Of a stretch of DNA of 64,000 bases, positions 23,663 to 34,487 are shown in pieces. Within the stretch, counting starts at the first letter, position 1; each line of letters begins with the position of its first letter. The translations under genes and the position numbers were made by a program. The notes below the pieces were generated by a model. The model ran no database searches, was not told the DNA's origin, and saw only the letters and a list, made by a program, of their open reading frames with translations. Origin of the DNA: Streptomyces decoyicus (GTDB lineage: Bacteria; Actinomycetota; Actinomycetes; Streptomycetales; Streptomycetaceae); contig NZ_CP082301.1 of assembly GCF_019880305.1 (NCBI RefSeq), forward strand, positions 5,022,001-5,086,000, written 5' to 3'.

Positions 23663-24547
23663 TCAGCGGGTGCGCGGTGGTGCTCCGCCCGCCCCTCTCC
23701 CCATGACTTCGTGGGCCAGCGCGATCAGGTCCGGGATACGGGGATGGCCGGGGCTGTCGCGCCAGGCGATGACCACCGGGACGGCCGGGGCGTCGGTCAG
23801 GGGGACGTAGGCCATCGACGGGTGGGGGTGCATTTCGGCGGTGGCGGAGGTGGTGACGCCCACGGCCCGGCCGCCGGTGATGGCGGCGAGCCAGTCGTCG
23901 GTGTTGCCGATGGTGATCGTCGAGGAGGGGCGGGCCGAGGCGGGCCACAGGTCGAGGGAGGTGGTGCCGGAGACGGTGTTGAGGGCGATGGTGCGGTCGG
24001 TCAGCTCGGTGAGGGAGAGGGCGGGGCGGTGGGCGAGCGGGTCGTCGGCGGGGAGGCCGGCGACCCTGGGCTCGGTGGTGAGCTGCTCGGTGATCAGGCC
24101 GGGGGCGCGGACCTCGCCGCGCAGCAGGGCGGCGTCCACGTCGCCGCGGGCGAGGCCGGCCGTGCGGTCGTCGATGCGGAGGAGTTCGAGCGGGGTTTCC
24201 GGGTGCTCCTCGTGCCAGCGGCGCAGCAGGGCGGTGGTGTCCGTACCGGCGGCCGACCAGGCGTGGCCCAGGCGCAGGGGCCAGGCGGTGTGGTGTGCGT
24301 GGCCGAGTGCCCGGTCGAAGGCGGTCACCGCGATCGCGGCCTGGTCGCGGAAGGAGACGCCGTCGGGGGTGAGCGCGAGGTGGTGGGTGGAGCGGTCGAC
24401 GAGGCGGACGCCCATTTCCTGTTCCAGCTGGCGCAGGGTGCGGGAGACGGCCGGCTGGGTCAGATGCAGGCGGTCGGCGGCGCGGGTGATGCTCAGGGTG
24501 TCGGCGATGGCGAGAAAGCAACGGAAATGACGCAGCTCGATGCTCAT
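23663..24547 (-). CDS. LysR-family transcriptional regulator
   Basis: A 294-residue LysR protein. The HTH lies in residues 1-60 (MSIELRHFRCFLAIADTLSI, AADRLHLTQPAVSRTLRQLE), followed by a periplasmic-binding-protein-like effector domain. ATG at 24547 gives the canonical family N-terminus. It is divergent from an EamA/RhtA-type exporter gene with 69 bp between the starts, the usual arrangement for a LysR activator and its target. An AT-richer stretch (aacaacagtagaaaaggcatttcac, 24558-24583, described in part) probably holds the shared promoter and binding site. Confidence 0.9.
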   Translation of the reverse strand: MSIELRHFRCFLAIADTLSITRAADRLHLTQPAVSRTLRQLEQEMGVRLVDRSTHHLALTPDGVSFRDQAAIAVTAFDRALGHAHHTAWPLRLGHAWSAAGTDTTALLRRWHEEHPETPLELLRIDDRTAGLARGDVDAALLRGEVRAPGLITEQLTTEPRVAGLPADDPLAHRPALSLTELTDRTIALNTVSGTTSLDLWPASARPSSTITIGNTDDWLAAITGGRAVGVTTSATAEMHPHPSMAYVPLTDAPAVPVVIAWRDSPGHPRIPDLIALAHEVMGRGAGGAPPRTR

Positions 24548-24616
24548 GCGTGCGGAGCATAACAACAGTAGAAAAGGCATTTCACGGACCGGAAGAAGGC
24601 CCCGTAGCGTGGTGGC

Positions 24617-25615
24617 GTGAACGCTTCGCCCGAGAGCCCCGATGGCCGTATCCCTGCCCCTCCCGTCCAGACCGTGCCGGCCGGTGACGGGGGGATTCCG
24701 CATCCCGTCCCGCCCTCGCCCGAGGTGCTGACGGCCGAGGCCCAGGCCGGGACCCCCGGGCCGGCGGGTGCGCGCGGGCGGATCGTGTCGGTGGCGCTGG
24801 TCATCGGCGGGATCGTCTCGCTGCAATTCGGCTCGTCGGTGGCGGTGCTGCTGTTCCCGCGGGCCGGTGCGCTGGGCGTGGTCACGCTGCGGCTGGTCGT
24901 CGCCTCGTTGGTGCTGCTGATCGTCTGCCGTCCCAGACTGCGGGGCCACTCGCGGGGCGACTGGGCCACGGTGCTCGCCTTCGGCGTCGCGCTGGCCGGT
25001 ATGAACTCGCTCTTCTACCAGGCGATCGACCGCATTCCGCTGGGCGCCGCGGTCACCTTGGAGTTCCTCGGGCCGCTGATCCTGTCGGTGGCGACCTCAC
25101 GCAGGCTGCTGAGTCTGGTGTGGGCGGCGCTGGCGCTGGGTGGCGTGATGCTGCTGGGGCGCGAGGGGTTCGACGGCCTCAACCTCACCGGGGCGGCGTT
25201 CGCGCTGGCGGCCGGTGGCCTGTGGGCTGCCTACATCCTGCTCTCCGCCCGTACGGGGCAGCGCTTCCCGCAGGCGGACGGGCTGGCGCTGGCGATGACC
25301 GTCGCGGCGCTGCTGAGCCTGCCGTTCGGCATCGTCAGCGCGGGCAGCGCCCTGCTCGACCCGGTCACGCTGGGGCTGGGCGCCGCGGTCGCCCTGATGT
25401 CATCCGTCATGCCCTACACCCTGGAACTCCTCGCCCTGCGCAAGCTCCCGGCCTCCGGCTTCGCCGTGATGATGAGCCTGGAGCCGGCCGCCGCGGCCAC
25501 CGCCGGCTTCCTCGTACTGCACCAGGCACTGGGCTGGGCAGAGATCCTGGCCATCGGGCTGGTCGTGGTCGCGAGCGTGGGGGCGGTACGGAGCGCGACG
25601 GCGGGTTCGCACTGA
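24617..25615 (+). CDS. EamA/DMT-family exporter (RhtA-like)
   Basis: A 332-residue drug/metabolite transporter with ten predicted helices in two EamA repeats. The N-terminal 55 residues are a Pro-rich cytosolic extension. Conserved elements include ALGVVTLRLVVASLVLLIVC, EFLGPLILSVATSRR in repeat 1 and SSVMPYTLELLALRKLPASGFAVM in repeat 2, the pattern of RhtA (threonine/homoserine exporter). It probably exports amino acids or related metabolites. The GTG at 24617 is the first plausible start, but a later start nearer the first helix cannot be excluded. Control by the divergent LysR is likely. Confidence 0.87.
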   Translation: MNASPESPDGRIPAPPVQTVPAGDGGIPHPVPPSPEVLTAEAQAGTPGPAGARGRIVSVALVIGGIVSLQFGSSVAVLLFPRAGALGVVTLRLVVASLVLLIVCRPRLRGHSRGDWATVLAFGVALAGMNSLFYQAIDRIPLGAAVTLEFLGPLILSVATSRRLLSLVWAALALGGVMLLGREGFDGLNLTGAAFALAAGGLWAAYILLSARTGQRFPQADGLALAMTVAALLSLPFGIVSAGSALLDPVTLGLGAAVALMSSVMPYTLELLALRKLPASGFAVMMSLEPAAAATAGFLVLHQALGWAEILAIGLVVVASVGAVRSATAGSH

Positions 25616-25672
25616 GGGCGGGTCCCGGTGGATCTCGCCGAAAAAACAACGCCGAGCGGCTGCTTTCCCAGT

Positions 25673-25862
25673 TCAGCGGCCGTCCATCCGAGAACTCATC
25701 GTCCAGGGCACCAATCGGCCGACGCCGCGCTTGCGCAGGCCGGACACGATCGCGATGAGGTCTTGGACGGAGCGGCCGAGCCGGTCCAGCGACGGGACGA
25801 CGACGAGGGTGTCGCCGGTCGATTCCTGAACGGCCGCGTCCCCCGCCAGTCGGCGGCATAGG
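25673..25862 (-). pseudogene. Serine recombinase (Tn3-type resolvase) relic
   Basis: Reading the minus strand gives GDTLVVVPSLDRLGRSVQDL followed by IAIVSGLRKRGVG and a stop at 25673. This is the conserved central part of the resolvase/invertase catalytic domain (family pattern GDTLVVxxLDRLGRS...LI...L...G). The catalytic serine segment and the C-terminal HTH are missing. At its upstream side (about 25845) it joins directly to a damaged copy of the TPR repeat of the neighbouring STAND gene. It is therefore a recombination scar, not a functional gene. Confidence 0.7.
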
Positions 25863-27290
25863 GCCGGGTGTCGAGATGGTCATCGCCCGGCACCCGGCAC
25901 TATGTGCTCCAGCAGCTCGGCGTAGGCGGCCGCGGCTCCGGCCGCATCCCCCGCCTTCCCCCGCCAGTAGGCGACATAGCGCCGGGTGTCGAGGGTGTCG
26001 GGGTGGTCATCGCCCTGCACGCGCACCCGGTCGGCGAGAAGCTCGGCGTAGGCGTCCGCGGCTCCGGCCGCATCCCCCGCCCTTCCCCGGCAGTAGGCGA
26101 GATTGTGCCGCGTGGTGAGGGTGTTGGGATGGTCATCGCCCTGCACGCGCACCCGGTCGGCGAGAAGCTCGGCGAAGGCGTCCGCGGCTCCGGCCGCATC
26201 CCCTGACTCCCCCCGCCAATAGGCGATATTGCCCCGGGTGGTGAGGGTGTCGGGATGGTCATCGCCGAGCACTGGCACTATGTGCTCCAGCAGCTCGGCG
26301 TAGGCGGCCGCGGCTGCGGCCGCATCCCCCGCCTTCCCCCGCCAGCGGGCGACATAGCGCCGGGTGTCGAGGGTGTCGGGGTGGTCATCGCCCTGCACGC
26401 GCACCCGGTCGGCGAGAAGCTCGGCGAAGGCGTCGGCGGCTCCGGCCGCATCCCCCGCCCTTCCCCGCCAGAAGGCGATATTGCCCCGGGTGGTGAGGGT
26501 GGCGGGGTGGTCGTCGCCGAGCACGCGCACCCGGTCGGCGAGAAGCTCGACGTAGGCGTCCGCGGCTCCGGTCGCCTCCCCCGCCTCCCCCCGCCAGAAG
26601 GCGAGATTGTGCCGGGTGGTGAGGGTGGCGGGGTGGTCTGGGCCCAACACTCGCACCATGTGCTCCAGTAGTTCGGCGAAGGCAGTGGCAGTCCCGGCCG
26701 CATCCCCCACCTCACCCCGAAAGTGAAGGACATTGCCCCGGGTGGTGAGGGTGTCGGGGTGGTCCGGGCCCAACACTCGCACCATGTGCTCCAGCAGTTC
26801 GGCGAAGGCGGCCGCGGCTCCGGCGGCATCCTCCGCCTGTCCGCGAATGCGGGCGAGTTCGCCCCGGGTGGTGAGGGTGTCGGGGTGGTCTGGGCCCAAC
26901 ACTCGGACCTTTTGCTCCAGCAGTTCGGCGTAGGCAGTGGCAGCCCCGGCGGTATCGCCCATATCGCCCTGAAAGTGGGCGAGATGGTGCCGGGTGGCGA
27001 GGGTGAAGGCGTGGTCATCGCCGAGCACGCGCACCATGTCCTCCAGCAGTTCGGCGAAGGCAGTGGCGGCCCCGGCGGCATCCCCCATCTCACCCCGGAC
27101 GCGGGCGAGATGGTGCCGGGTGGCGAGGGTGAAGGCGTGGTCATCGCCGAGCACGCGCACCACGTCCTCCAGCAGTTCGGCGAAGGCAGTGGCGGCCCCG
27201 GCGGCATCCCCCGCCTCACCCCGAAAGCGGAAGAGTTCACCCCGGATGGTGAGGGTGATGGGGTGGTCCGTACCCAGGCGGCCGTGGGCC
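25843..27290 (-). repeat. 126-bp tandem repeat array encoding TPRs
   Basis: About twelve 126-bp units. The final three-unit block is duplicated: the stretch around 25978-26100 recurs at about 26356-26478, exactly 378 bp away. The last unit is frameshifted and fuses to the resolvase relic. High identity implies recent unequal recombination. Confidence 0.8.
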
Positions 27291-28903
27291 ACACTGGCCA
27301 TCCGGTGGAAATGCTCGATGGCGACAGCAACTTGGCCGGTATGGCCCAGGCTGTAGCCGGCGTAGATGAGCACCCCATGGACACTGTCGGATTGGTACAA
27401 GGCGTCTTCGGCGTGGCCGGTGAGGGCGGTGGTGTTGGCGCGCAGGGTCTGGACGAGGCTGGTGTCGCGTTCGATGTCGGGCCAGGCGGCCATGAGGGCG
27501 TCGGCGGCTGTACGCGCGAGCTGATCGTGCTGGTGGGGGGTGAGGGTGTCGCGGGTGGCGCGCTGGATGAGCTGGTGGACGCGGACGGCCTGGTGCGGAA
27601 TGTCGGGGGTGTGGTCGATGAGGCTGAGCCGGTGCAGGGCTCGCAGGGCGTGCACCGCGTCCCGGGGGGAGACCGGGGCCTGTTCCCCGACAGGGTCCTC
27701 ACCGGTCGGGGTGCGGTGCGCGGTGAGGTAGGCCAGGACGGGCTCGCTGGTCAGAACGGTGTGCGGGATGCCGTTGGGGTTCAGCATGGAGGCGAGCCGG
27801 AGCATGGGGCGGGCCAGGCCGGCGGGGCGGAGGGTGTCTGCGCGGTCGATGGACAGGGACCAGGCGGCGTCCAGGGGGAGAGCTTGGTTGTCGGGCAAGG
27901 CGCCAGGGGCGATGGCGCTGAGTGTGGTGGTTCGGTCGGCCAGCAGGCTGCGGTAGGCGGCCACGGTCTCGCCGGTGTCGATGAGGTAGGCGGTGGCCTG
28001 GGCGAGTGCCAGGGGCAGGTATCCGAGGTCTCGGGCCAGGGCGGTGAGCTCGTCGGTGGGTTCGTCGCGGCCGGTCAGGGAGGTGGTGAGGTAGGTGAGG
28101 GCTTCGTCCCTGGTGAACAGGCCGATCGTGAGGGTGTGGCGGCCGTCTGGGTCGAGGGCGGCGTCCCGACGGCGGGTGGTGACCAGGGTGCGGCCGTGAG
28201 GGCTGGCGGGGGGCCACAGGTCGCGCAGGTCGGCGGGGTCGGTGACGTCGTCCAGGACGATCAGCCACCGGCATGGCTTCGCTCCGGCCTTCGGGGTCAG
28301 CCAGGCCAGGAACGTCCGCGCTGCATGTTCGGGGTCGTTGGGGTCGGCCCGGCACAGCTCGATGCCGGCCTGGGCATATCCGGTCACGATGGGGGAGCGG
28401 GCGCTCGCGGTGACCCAGACCAGGACGTCCAGGCCGCCCGTTTCGCCGGAGTCGTCCCAGGCGGTGCGGGCGTAGTCGGCGGCGAGCTGGGTCTTGCCCA
28501 CCCCGCCCATGCCGGTCAGCAGCTGGGTCAGCACGGCGGTGCCGCCGCCGTCGACCCTCGTCCGTAGGCGCTCGGCCTCGGCACGGTGCAGGAAGGACCG
28601 TGCCGCGGGCGGGATGACGCCTACCTGGTGGGGCCAGTCGGCCGGTTCCTGGGGGCCACGCTGCTGCATGGTCAGCGCGCCGATGTAACCGGTGTTGGCG
28701 ATTCCGCCTGTGGCGGCGTTCGCCTGTCCAGTGTGGGACACGTGTGCCGGGGAGCAGGGAGCGCGGCCGGCTCCCGGGGCGGGGCCGCGGTATCCGGTCA
28801 CCGCCATGCCTCCGGAAGTGGCCGTCGCGTCCCCGGTGCCGGTCACCGTGATGTGTGGGCCGGCGTAGTCGGGGCCGTGCCGGCGCGCGTCTTCTCGGCT
28901 CAT
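25880..28903 (-). CDS. STAND/NLR-type NB-ARC ATPase with 11 TPR repeats
   Basis: A 1007-residue signal-transducing ATPase. Residues 18-80 hold two copies of a Gly/Ala/Thr motif (TGDATATSGGMAVTGYRG; GQANAATGGIANTGYIG). The NB-ARC-like ATPase follows: Walker A GMGGVGKT (131-138), Walker B LIVLDD (214-219), a sensor-like TLVTTRRR (239-246) and a GLPLAL-like YLPLALAQA. After a helical linker come 11 kinesin-light-chain-like TPRs of 42 residues (consensus DDHPDTLTTRGNIAYWRG), nearly identical at DNA level (126 bp). A twelfth repeat continues out of frame after an extra base near 25895. It is 49 bp downstream of a membrane-protein gene with the same motif. Likely an oligomerising sensor; the role is inferred. 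Confidence 0.85.
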   Translation of the reverse strand: MSREDARRHGPDYAGPHITVTGTGDATATSGGMAVTGYRGPAPGAGRAPCSPAHVSHTGQANAATGGIANTGYIGALTMQQRGPQEPADWPHQVGVIPPAARSFLHRAEAERLRTRVDGGGTAVLTQLLTGMGGVGKTQLAADYARTAWDDSGETGGLDVLVWVTASARSPIVTGYAQAGIELCRADPNDPEHAARTFLAWLTPKAGAKPCRWLIVLDDVTDPADLRDLWPPASPHGRTLVTTRRRDAALDPDGRHTLTIGLFTRDEALTYLTTSLTGRDEPTDELTALARDLGYLPLALAQATAYLIDTGETVAAYRSLLADRTTTLSAIAPGALPDNQALPLDAAWSLSIDRADTLRPAGLARPMLRLASMLNPNGIPHTVLTSEPVLAYLTAHRTPTGEDPVGEQAPVSPRDAVHALRALHRLSLIDHTPDIPHQAVRVHQLIQRATRDTLTPHQHDQLARTAADALMAAWPDIERDTSLVQTLRANTTALTGHAEDALYQSDSVHGVLIYAGYSLGHTGQVAVAIEHFHRMASVAHGRLGTDHPITLTIRGELFRFRGEAGDAAGAATAFAELLEDVVRVLGDDHAFTLATRHHLARVRGEMGDAAGAATAFAELLEDMVRVLGDDHAFTLATRHHLAHFQGDMGDTAGAATAYAELLEQKVRVLGPDHPDTLTTRGELARIRGQAEDAAGAAAAFAELLEHMVRVLGPDHPDTLTTRGNVLHFRGEVGDAAGTATAFAELLEHMVRVLGPDHPATLTTRHNLAFWRGEAGEATGAADAYVELLADRVRVLGDDHPATLTTRGNIAFWRGRAGDAAGAADAFAELLADRVRVQGDDHPDTLDTRRYVARWRGKAGDAAAAAAAYAELLEHIVPVLGDDHPDTLTTRGNIAYWRGESGDAAGAADAFAELLADRVRVQGDDHPNTLTTRHNLAYCRGRAGDAAGAADAYAELLADRVRVQGDDHPDTLDTRRYVAYWRGKAGDAAGAAAAYAELLEHIVPGAGR

Positions 28904-28952
28904 GGGATCGTCGCTTCCCTCGTCCTTGCCGCCTGCGCTGTGACCGGGCCGA

Positions 28953-29306
28953 TCAGGTGTAGTCGATGCCGCTGGTGGCGCTGCTGCCGTCGCCGGTTGC
29001 GGTGGCGTTCCCGGTGTCCTCCGCCTTGGCTGATCCGCTGCCACGGCCCTGGGGGCGCCTGATTCCTGCGGTGGCCCTGCCTCCGCCGCTCGCGCGCGTC
29101 GGCCCGGTCCGGATGGCCGTATCCTCTGCGCGATCTCCCGGGGGCTGGAACAGCGCCCAGACCAGGGCCGCGATACCGACGGCGGCCTGAATGGAGGCCC
29201 CGGCCAGATCGCCCGCACCGGGACTGCCCAGCAGCCAGATCAGCGGCGTGGAGACCACTCCCGCCGCCGCCAGCACAACGATCGCAATCTTCCGTCCCCG
29301 CGTCAT
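28953..29306 (-). CDS. Two-helix membrane protein paired with STAND ATPase
   Basis: A 117-residue protein. Two hydrophobic helices (about residues 7-27, IAIVVLAAAGVVSTPLIWLL, and 36-53, GASIQAAVGIAALVWALF) are followed by a 64-residue polar tail. The tail ends in the motif TGNATATGDGSSATSGIDYT and contains a weaker copy GGGRATAGIRRP. The same TGxAxATxGGxAxTG pattern occurs twice at the N-terminus of the ATPase encoded 49 bp downstream. ATG at 29306 follows GGAGGG. The two genes are probably one operon. A membrane effector or anchor for the ATPase is a reasonable inference; no enzymatic domain is seen. Confidence 0.72.
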   Translation of the reverse strand: MTRGRKIAIVVLAAAGVVSTPLIWLLGSPGAGDLAGASIQAAVGIAALVWALFQPPGDRAEDTAIRTGPTRASGGGRATAGIRRPQGRGSGSAKAEDTGNATATGDGSSATSGIDYT

Positions 29307-29430
29307 ACCGCCCTCCCCTTCTCCCTACAGCATGCCCACCGATCGGCTGACGGCCCGCCAATTCGTAGTTTTCTCGGTGACTTCGTGCAGCAGAGGAAAT
29401 GCGCCCCCGCACCATGGTTCCCCGGACCGC

Positions 29431-29998
29431 TCAGGCGGGACGGGCCGCGTCGGCGGCGGTGCGCAGGGGCCGGTGGCCGTACTCGTCGAGCTGGGCGAGT
29501 ACGCGGTCGTAGCCGACGTGCCCACGTACTCCGTGTGTCAGCAGATCACCGCGTTGGTCGTGACGGTCAGGCGCCGCCACCTGCTCGTTCTGCTGATCGG
29601 GCTGGCGGCGGGTGACCTTGCCTCCCCGGGCGTAGTGGGGTCGGCGGCGCGGGGAGTGGATGGACTCGCCCTTGTTCAGCCGGCCGGCGATCTTGCACCG
29701 GCACGACGGATCGGACAGGACTTCGCCGCGTAGATCGTCCTCCGGACCGCCCCGTACTCCTTGAGCGCCGCGGCCAGGGCGTTTTGCCGGGGGGACCCCG
29801 CCAGGTCGCCGACCGCGAGTCCGAGTTGTCTCGCCAGGCGGCTGACCGCCGCGGGCAGGGCGTAGGGGACGTGGTCGTTGGAGCGAAGCCGAGCCAGGGC
29901 AAGGCGCTGAGTTGGACGGCGGCGCCGAATACGTTCTGGGCCCGGCGGAACTTCGCAAGGAACGCCTGGTCGGCCGGGGTGAGGGGGAAGTAGCGCCT
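29431..29998 (-). pseudogene. Tn3-family transposase relic (N- and C-terminal pieces joined)
   Basis: The minus strand first reads YFPLTPADQAFLAKFRRAQN and VFGAAVQLSALPWLGF, the Tn3 transposase N-terminal (DUF4158-like) domain. After a frameshift it reads NDHVPYALPAAVSRLARQLG, then QNALAAALKEYGAVRRTIYA and, in another frame, KIAGRLNKGESIHS, KVTRRQPDQQNEQ and a terminal LAQLDEYGHRPLR. These last pieces are the C-terminal end of the DDE_Tnp_Tn3 domain (family pattern RRxIxRQLNKGExLHxLRRxLxYA). Several hundred catalytic residues between the pieces are deleted. It lies just upstream of the membrane-protein/STAND pair. Confidence 0.72.
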
Positions 29999-30258
29999 AG
30001 ACGCTGACGCATCCTCGCCGCCAGGCGGTGACGCACGCTCGCCGGTAGACGGGGCGCGCCGCCGCCTGGCGCACTCGACCGGCCCTCGGCGGCATCCCGT
30101 CAGCGGGCATGTCGCAAAGGCGTCGGCGGAACAGAAAATCATGCAGGCGTGCTTGATTGTTTCTTGCCGCGCTGCCACTCTCGGACCCGTACCGCACCAC
30201 AGCACCTGTCAACCTGCCCTGGCCGTCGGCCACATGGGGCCGATGAGGGGAGTGTCGC

Positions 30259-31058
30259 GTGTCCGATCCGGGCGCCGTACTGGCGGATCTCAAGGCGGAG
30301 AGCGAGGAACTGGACGCGCTGGTCGCCGGGCTGCCGGCCGAGCGCTGGGCGGCCCCCACGCCCGCCGAGGGCTGGACCGTCACCCATCAGATCGCCCATC
30401 TGGCCTGGACCGACCGGCAGGCGCTGCTCTCGGCCACCGACCCGGAGGGGTTCCTGCGGGCCGCGCAGGAGGCGCTCGCCTCACCTCTGACCTTCGTCGA
30501 CGAGGCCGCCGAGGCAGGGGCGAAGGTGCCGCCCGCCGAACTGCTCGCCGGGTGGCGCGACGGCCGCGAAGAGCTGCTGCGGGCGCTCGCCGCACGCCCG
30601 ACGGGCGAGAAACTGCCCTGGTACGGCCCGCCGATGAGCGTGGCGTCGATGGCCACCGCGCGGCTGATGGAGACCTGGGCGCACGGGCAGGACGTCGCCG
30701 ATGCGCTGGGTGTCGTCCGGCCCCCCACCGCCCGGCTGCGGCATATCGCCCGGATCGGCGTACGGACCCGCAACTTCGCCTATGCGACGCATCAACTCGC
30801 CCCGCCAGACGAGGAGTTCCGGGTGGAGCTGCGGGCGCCTGACGGCACGGTGTGGGAGTACGGGCCGCCGGACGCCGCGCAGCGGGTGACCGGCGAGGCG
30901 CTGGAGTTCTGCCTGCTGGTGACCCAGCGGGCGCACCGCGCCGACCTGCCGTCCCTGCGGGCGGAAGGGGCGGAAGCGGACCGGTGGCTGGGGATCGCCC
31001 AGGCCTTCGCGGGCCCGCCGGGGAAGGGCCGTGAACCGTCGGGGAAGGGCGCCGCCTC

Positions 31059-31062
<4 letters not shown>
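30259..31062 (+). CDS. TIGR03084-like DinB/mycothiol-isomerase-fold protein
   Basis: A 267-residue protein of the DinB/MDMPI four-helix fold. Metal-ligand-type histidines are in GWTVTHQIAHLAWTDRQALL and WAHGQDVADALG. It matches the TIGR03084 group, found in actinobacteria next to AtuA and acyl-CoA carboxylase genes. Mycothiol-dependent chemistry is known for some relatives; the reaction here is unknown. GTG at 30259 follows GAGGGGAG. It is the first gene of an eight-gene operon: its stop overlaps the start of the next gene (GTGA). The promoter should be in the AT-richer stretch at 30125-30180. Confidence 0.82.
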
Positions 31063-32878
<1,816 letters not shown>

Positions 32879-32882
<4 letters not shown>

Positions 32883-34480
32883 CCGTGCTCGCAACCGGGC
32901 TCGACCCGGCGGGTGCCGAGTACGCGGAGCGTCGTGAGGCGATGCTCGTGAAGCTCGCGGAGGTCGAGGCCGAACATGCCAAGGCGACCGCGGGCGGCGG
33001 GGAGAAGTACGTCGCCCGGCACCGGGGGCGCGGCAAGCTGCTCGCCCGGGAGCGGATCGAGCTGCTCCTCGACCCCGATACGCCGTTCCTGGAGCTGTCG
33101 CCGCTCGCGGCCTGGGGCAGCGACTACCAGGTGGGTGCCTCGCTCGTCACCGGCATCGGCACGGTCGCGGGCGTGGAGTGCCTGGTCACCGCCAACGACC
33201 CGACGGTGCGCGGCGGCGCCAGCAACCCCTGGACGCTGAAGAAGGCGCTGCGGGCCAATGAGATCGCCTTCGCCAACCGGCTGCCGGTGATCTCGCTGGT
33301 CGAGTCCGGCGGCGCCGACCTGCCCAGCCAGAAGGAGATCTTCATCCCGGGCGGGGCGCTGTTCAAGGACCTCACCCGGCTGTCCGCGTCCGGCATCCCG
33401 ACCGTCGCCGTGGTCTTCGGCAACTCGACCGCGGGCGGCGCGTACGTCCCCGGGATGTCCGACCACGTGATCATGGTCAAGGAGCGCGCGAAGGTGTTCC
33501 TGGGCGGCCCGCCCCTGGTGAAGATGGCGACCGGCGAGGAGAGCGACGACGAGTCGCTGGGCGGCGCCGAGATGCACGCCCGCACCTCCGGGCTCGCGGA
33601 CTACTTCGCGGTGGACGAGCCGGACGCGCTGCGCCAGGCCCGGCGAGTGGTCGCCCGCCTCAACTGGCGCAAGACACAACAGCCCGATCCGGGCCCGGCC
33701 GCGCCGCCGGAGTACGACGAGGACGAACTGCTCGGCATCGTCCCCGGCGACCTCAAGGCACCGTTCGATCCGCGCGAGGTCATCGCCCGGATCGTGGACG
33801 GCTCGGACTTCGACGAGTTCAAACCGCTCTACGGGCCGAGCCTGGCGACCGGCTGGGCCGAGCTGCACGGCTACCCGGTCGGCATCCTCGCCAACGCCCA
33901 GGGCGTGCTCTTCAGCGAGGAGTCCCAGAAGGCCGCACAGTTCATCCAGCTGGCCAACCAGCGCGACATCCCGCTGCTCTTCCTCCACAACACCACCGGC
34001 TACATGGTCGGCAAGGAGTACGAGCAGGGCGGCATCATCAAACACGGCGCGATGATGATCAACGCGGTGTCGAACTCGAAGGTCCCGCACCTGTCCGTCC
34101 TCATGGGGGCCTCCTACGGTGCCGGGCACTACGGCATGTGCGGCCGCGCCTTCGACCCCCGTTTCCTGTTCGCCTGGCCGAGCGCCAAGTCCGCCGTCAT
34201 GGGGCCGCAGCAGCTGGCCGGGGTGCTCTCGATCGTCGCCCGTGCCTCGGCCGCCGCCAAGGGGCAGCCGTACGACGACGAGGCGGACGCCGGGCTGCGC
34301 GCCATGGTCGAGCAGCAGATCGAGTCGGAGTCGCTGCCGATGTTCCTGTCGGGGCGCCTCTACGACGACGGCGTCATCGACCCGCGCGACACCCGAACCG
34401 TCCTCGGCCTGTGCCTGTCCGCCCTCCACAACGCCCCGGTCGAGGGCGCACGGGGCGGCTTCGGCATCTTCCGGATGTGA
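32879..34480 (+). CDS. Acyl-CoA carboxylase beta subunit (carboxyltransferase)
   Basis: A 533-residue biotin-dependent carboxyltransferase of the methylcrotonyl/geranyl-CoA carboxylase beta type. The two crotonase-like halves are visible: acyl-CoA site GGASNPWTLKKALRANEIAF and SGGADLPSQKEIFIPGG in the first, carboxybiotin site NNTTGYMVGKEYEQGGIIKH-type (positions about 370-390) and GASYGAGHYGMCGRAFDPRF in the second. It transfers CO2 from biotin to a 3-methyl-branched unsaturated acyl-CoA in the named relatives. The GTG start overlaps the AtuA stop (GTGA). The alpha subunit follows after 7 bp. Confidence 0.93.
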
Positions 34481-34487
34481 GGCAGAA

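Noticed and set aside
25843..27290. CRISPR array
   Set aside because: Regular repeats of 126 bp without distinct spacers; they encode TPR units in one frame.
26723..28567. 614-codon open frame on the plus strand
   Set aside because: Antisense to the STAND ATPase; the product is Gly/Glu/Val-rich repeats mirroring the TPR array. No domain and no ribosome-binding site.
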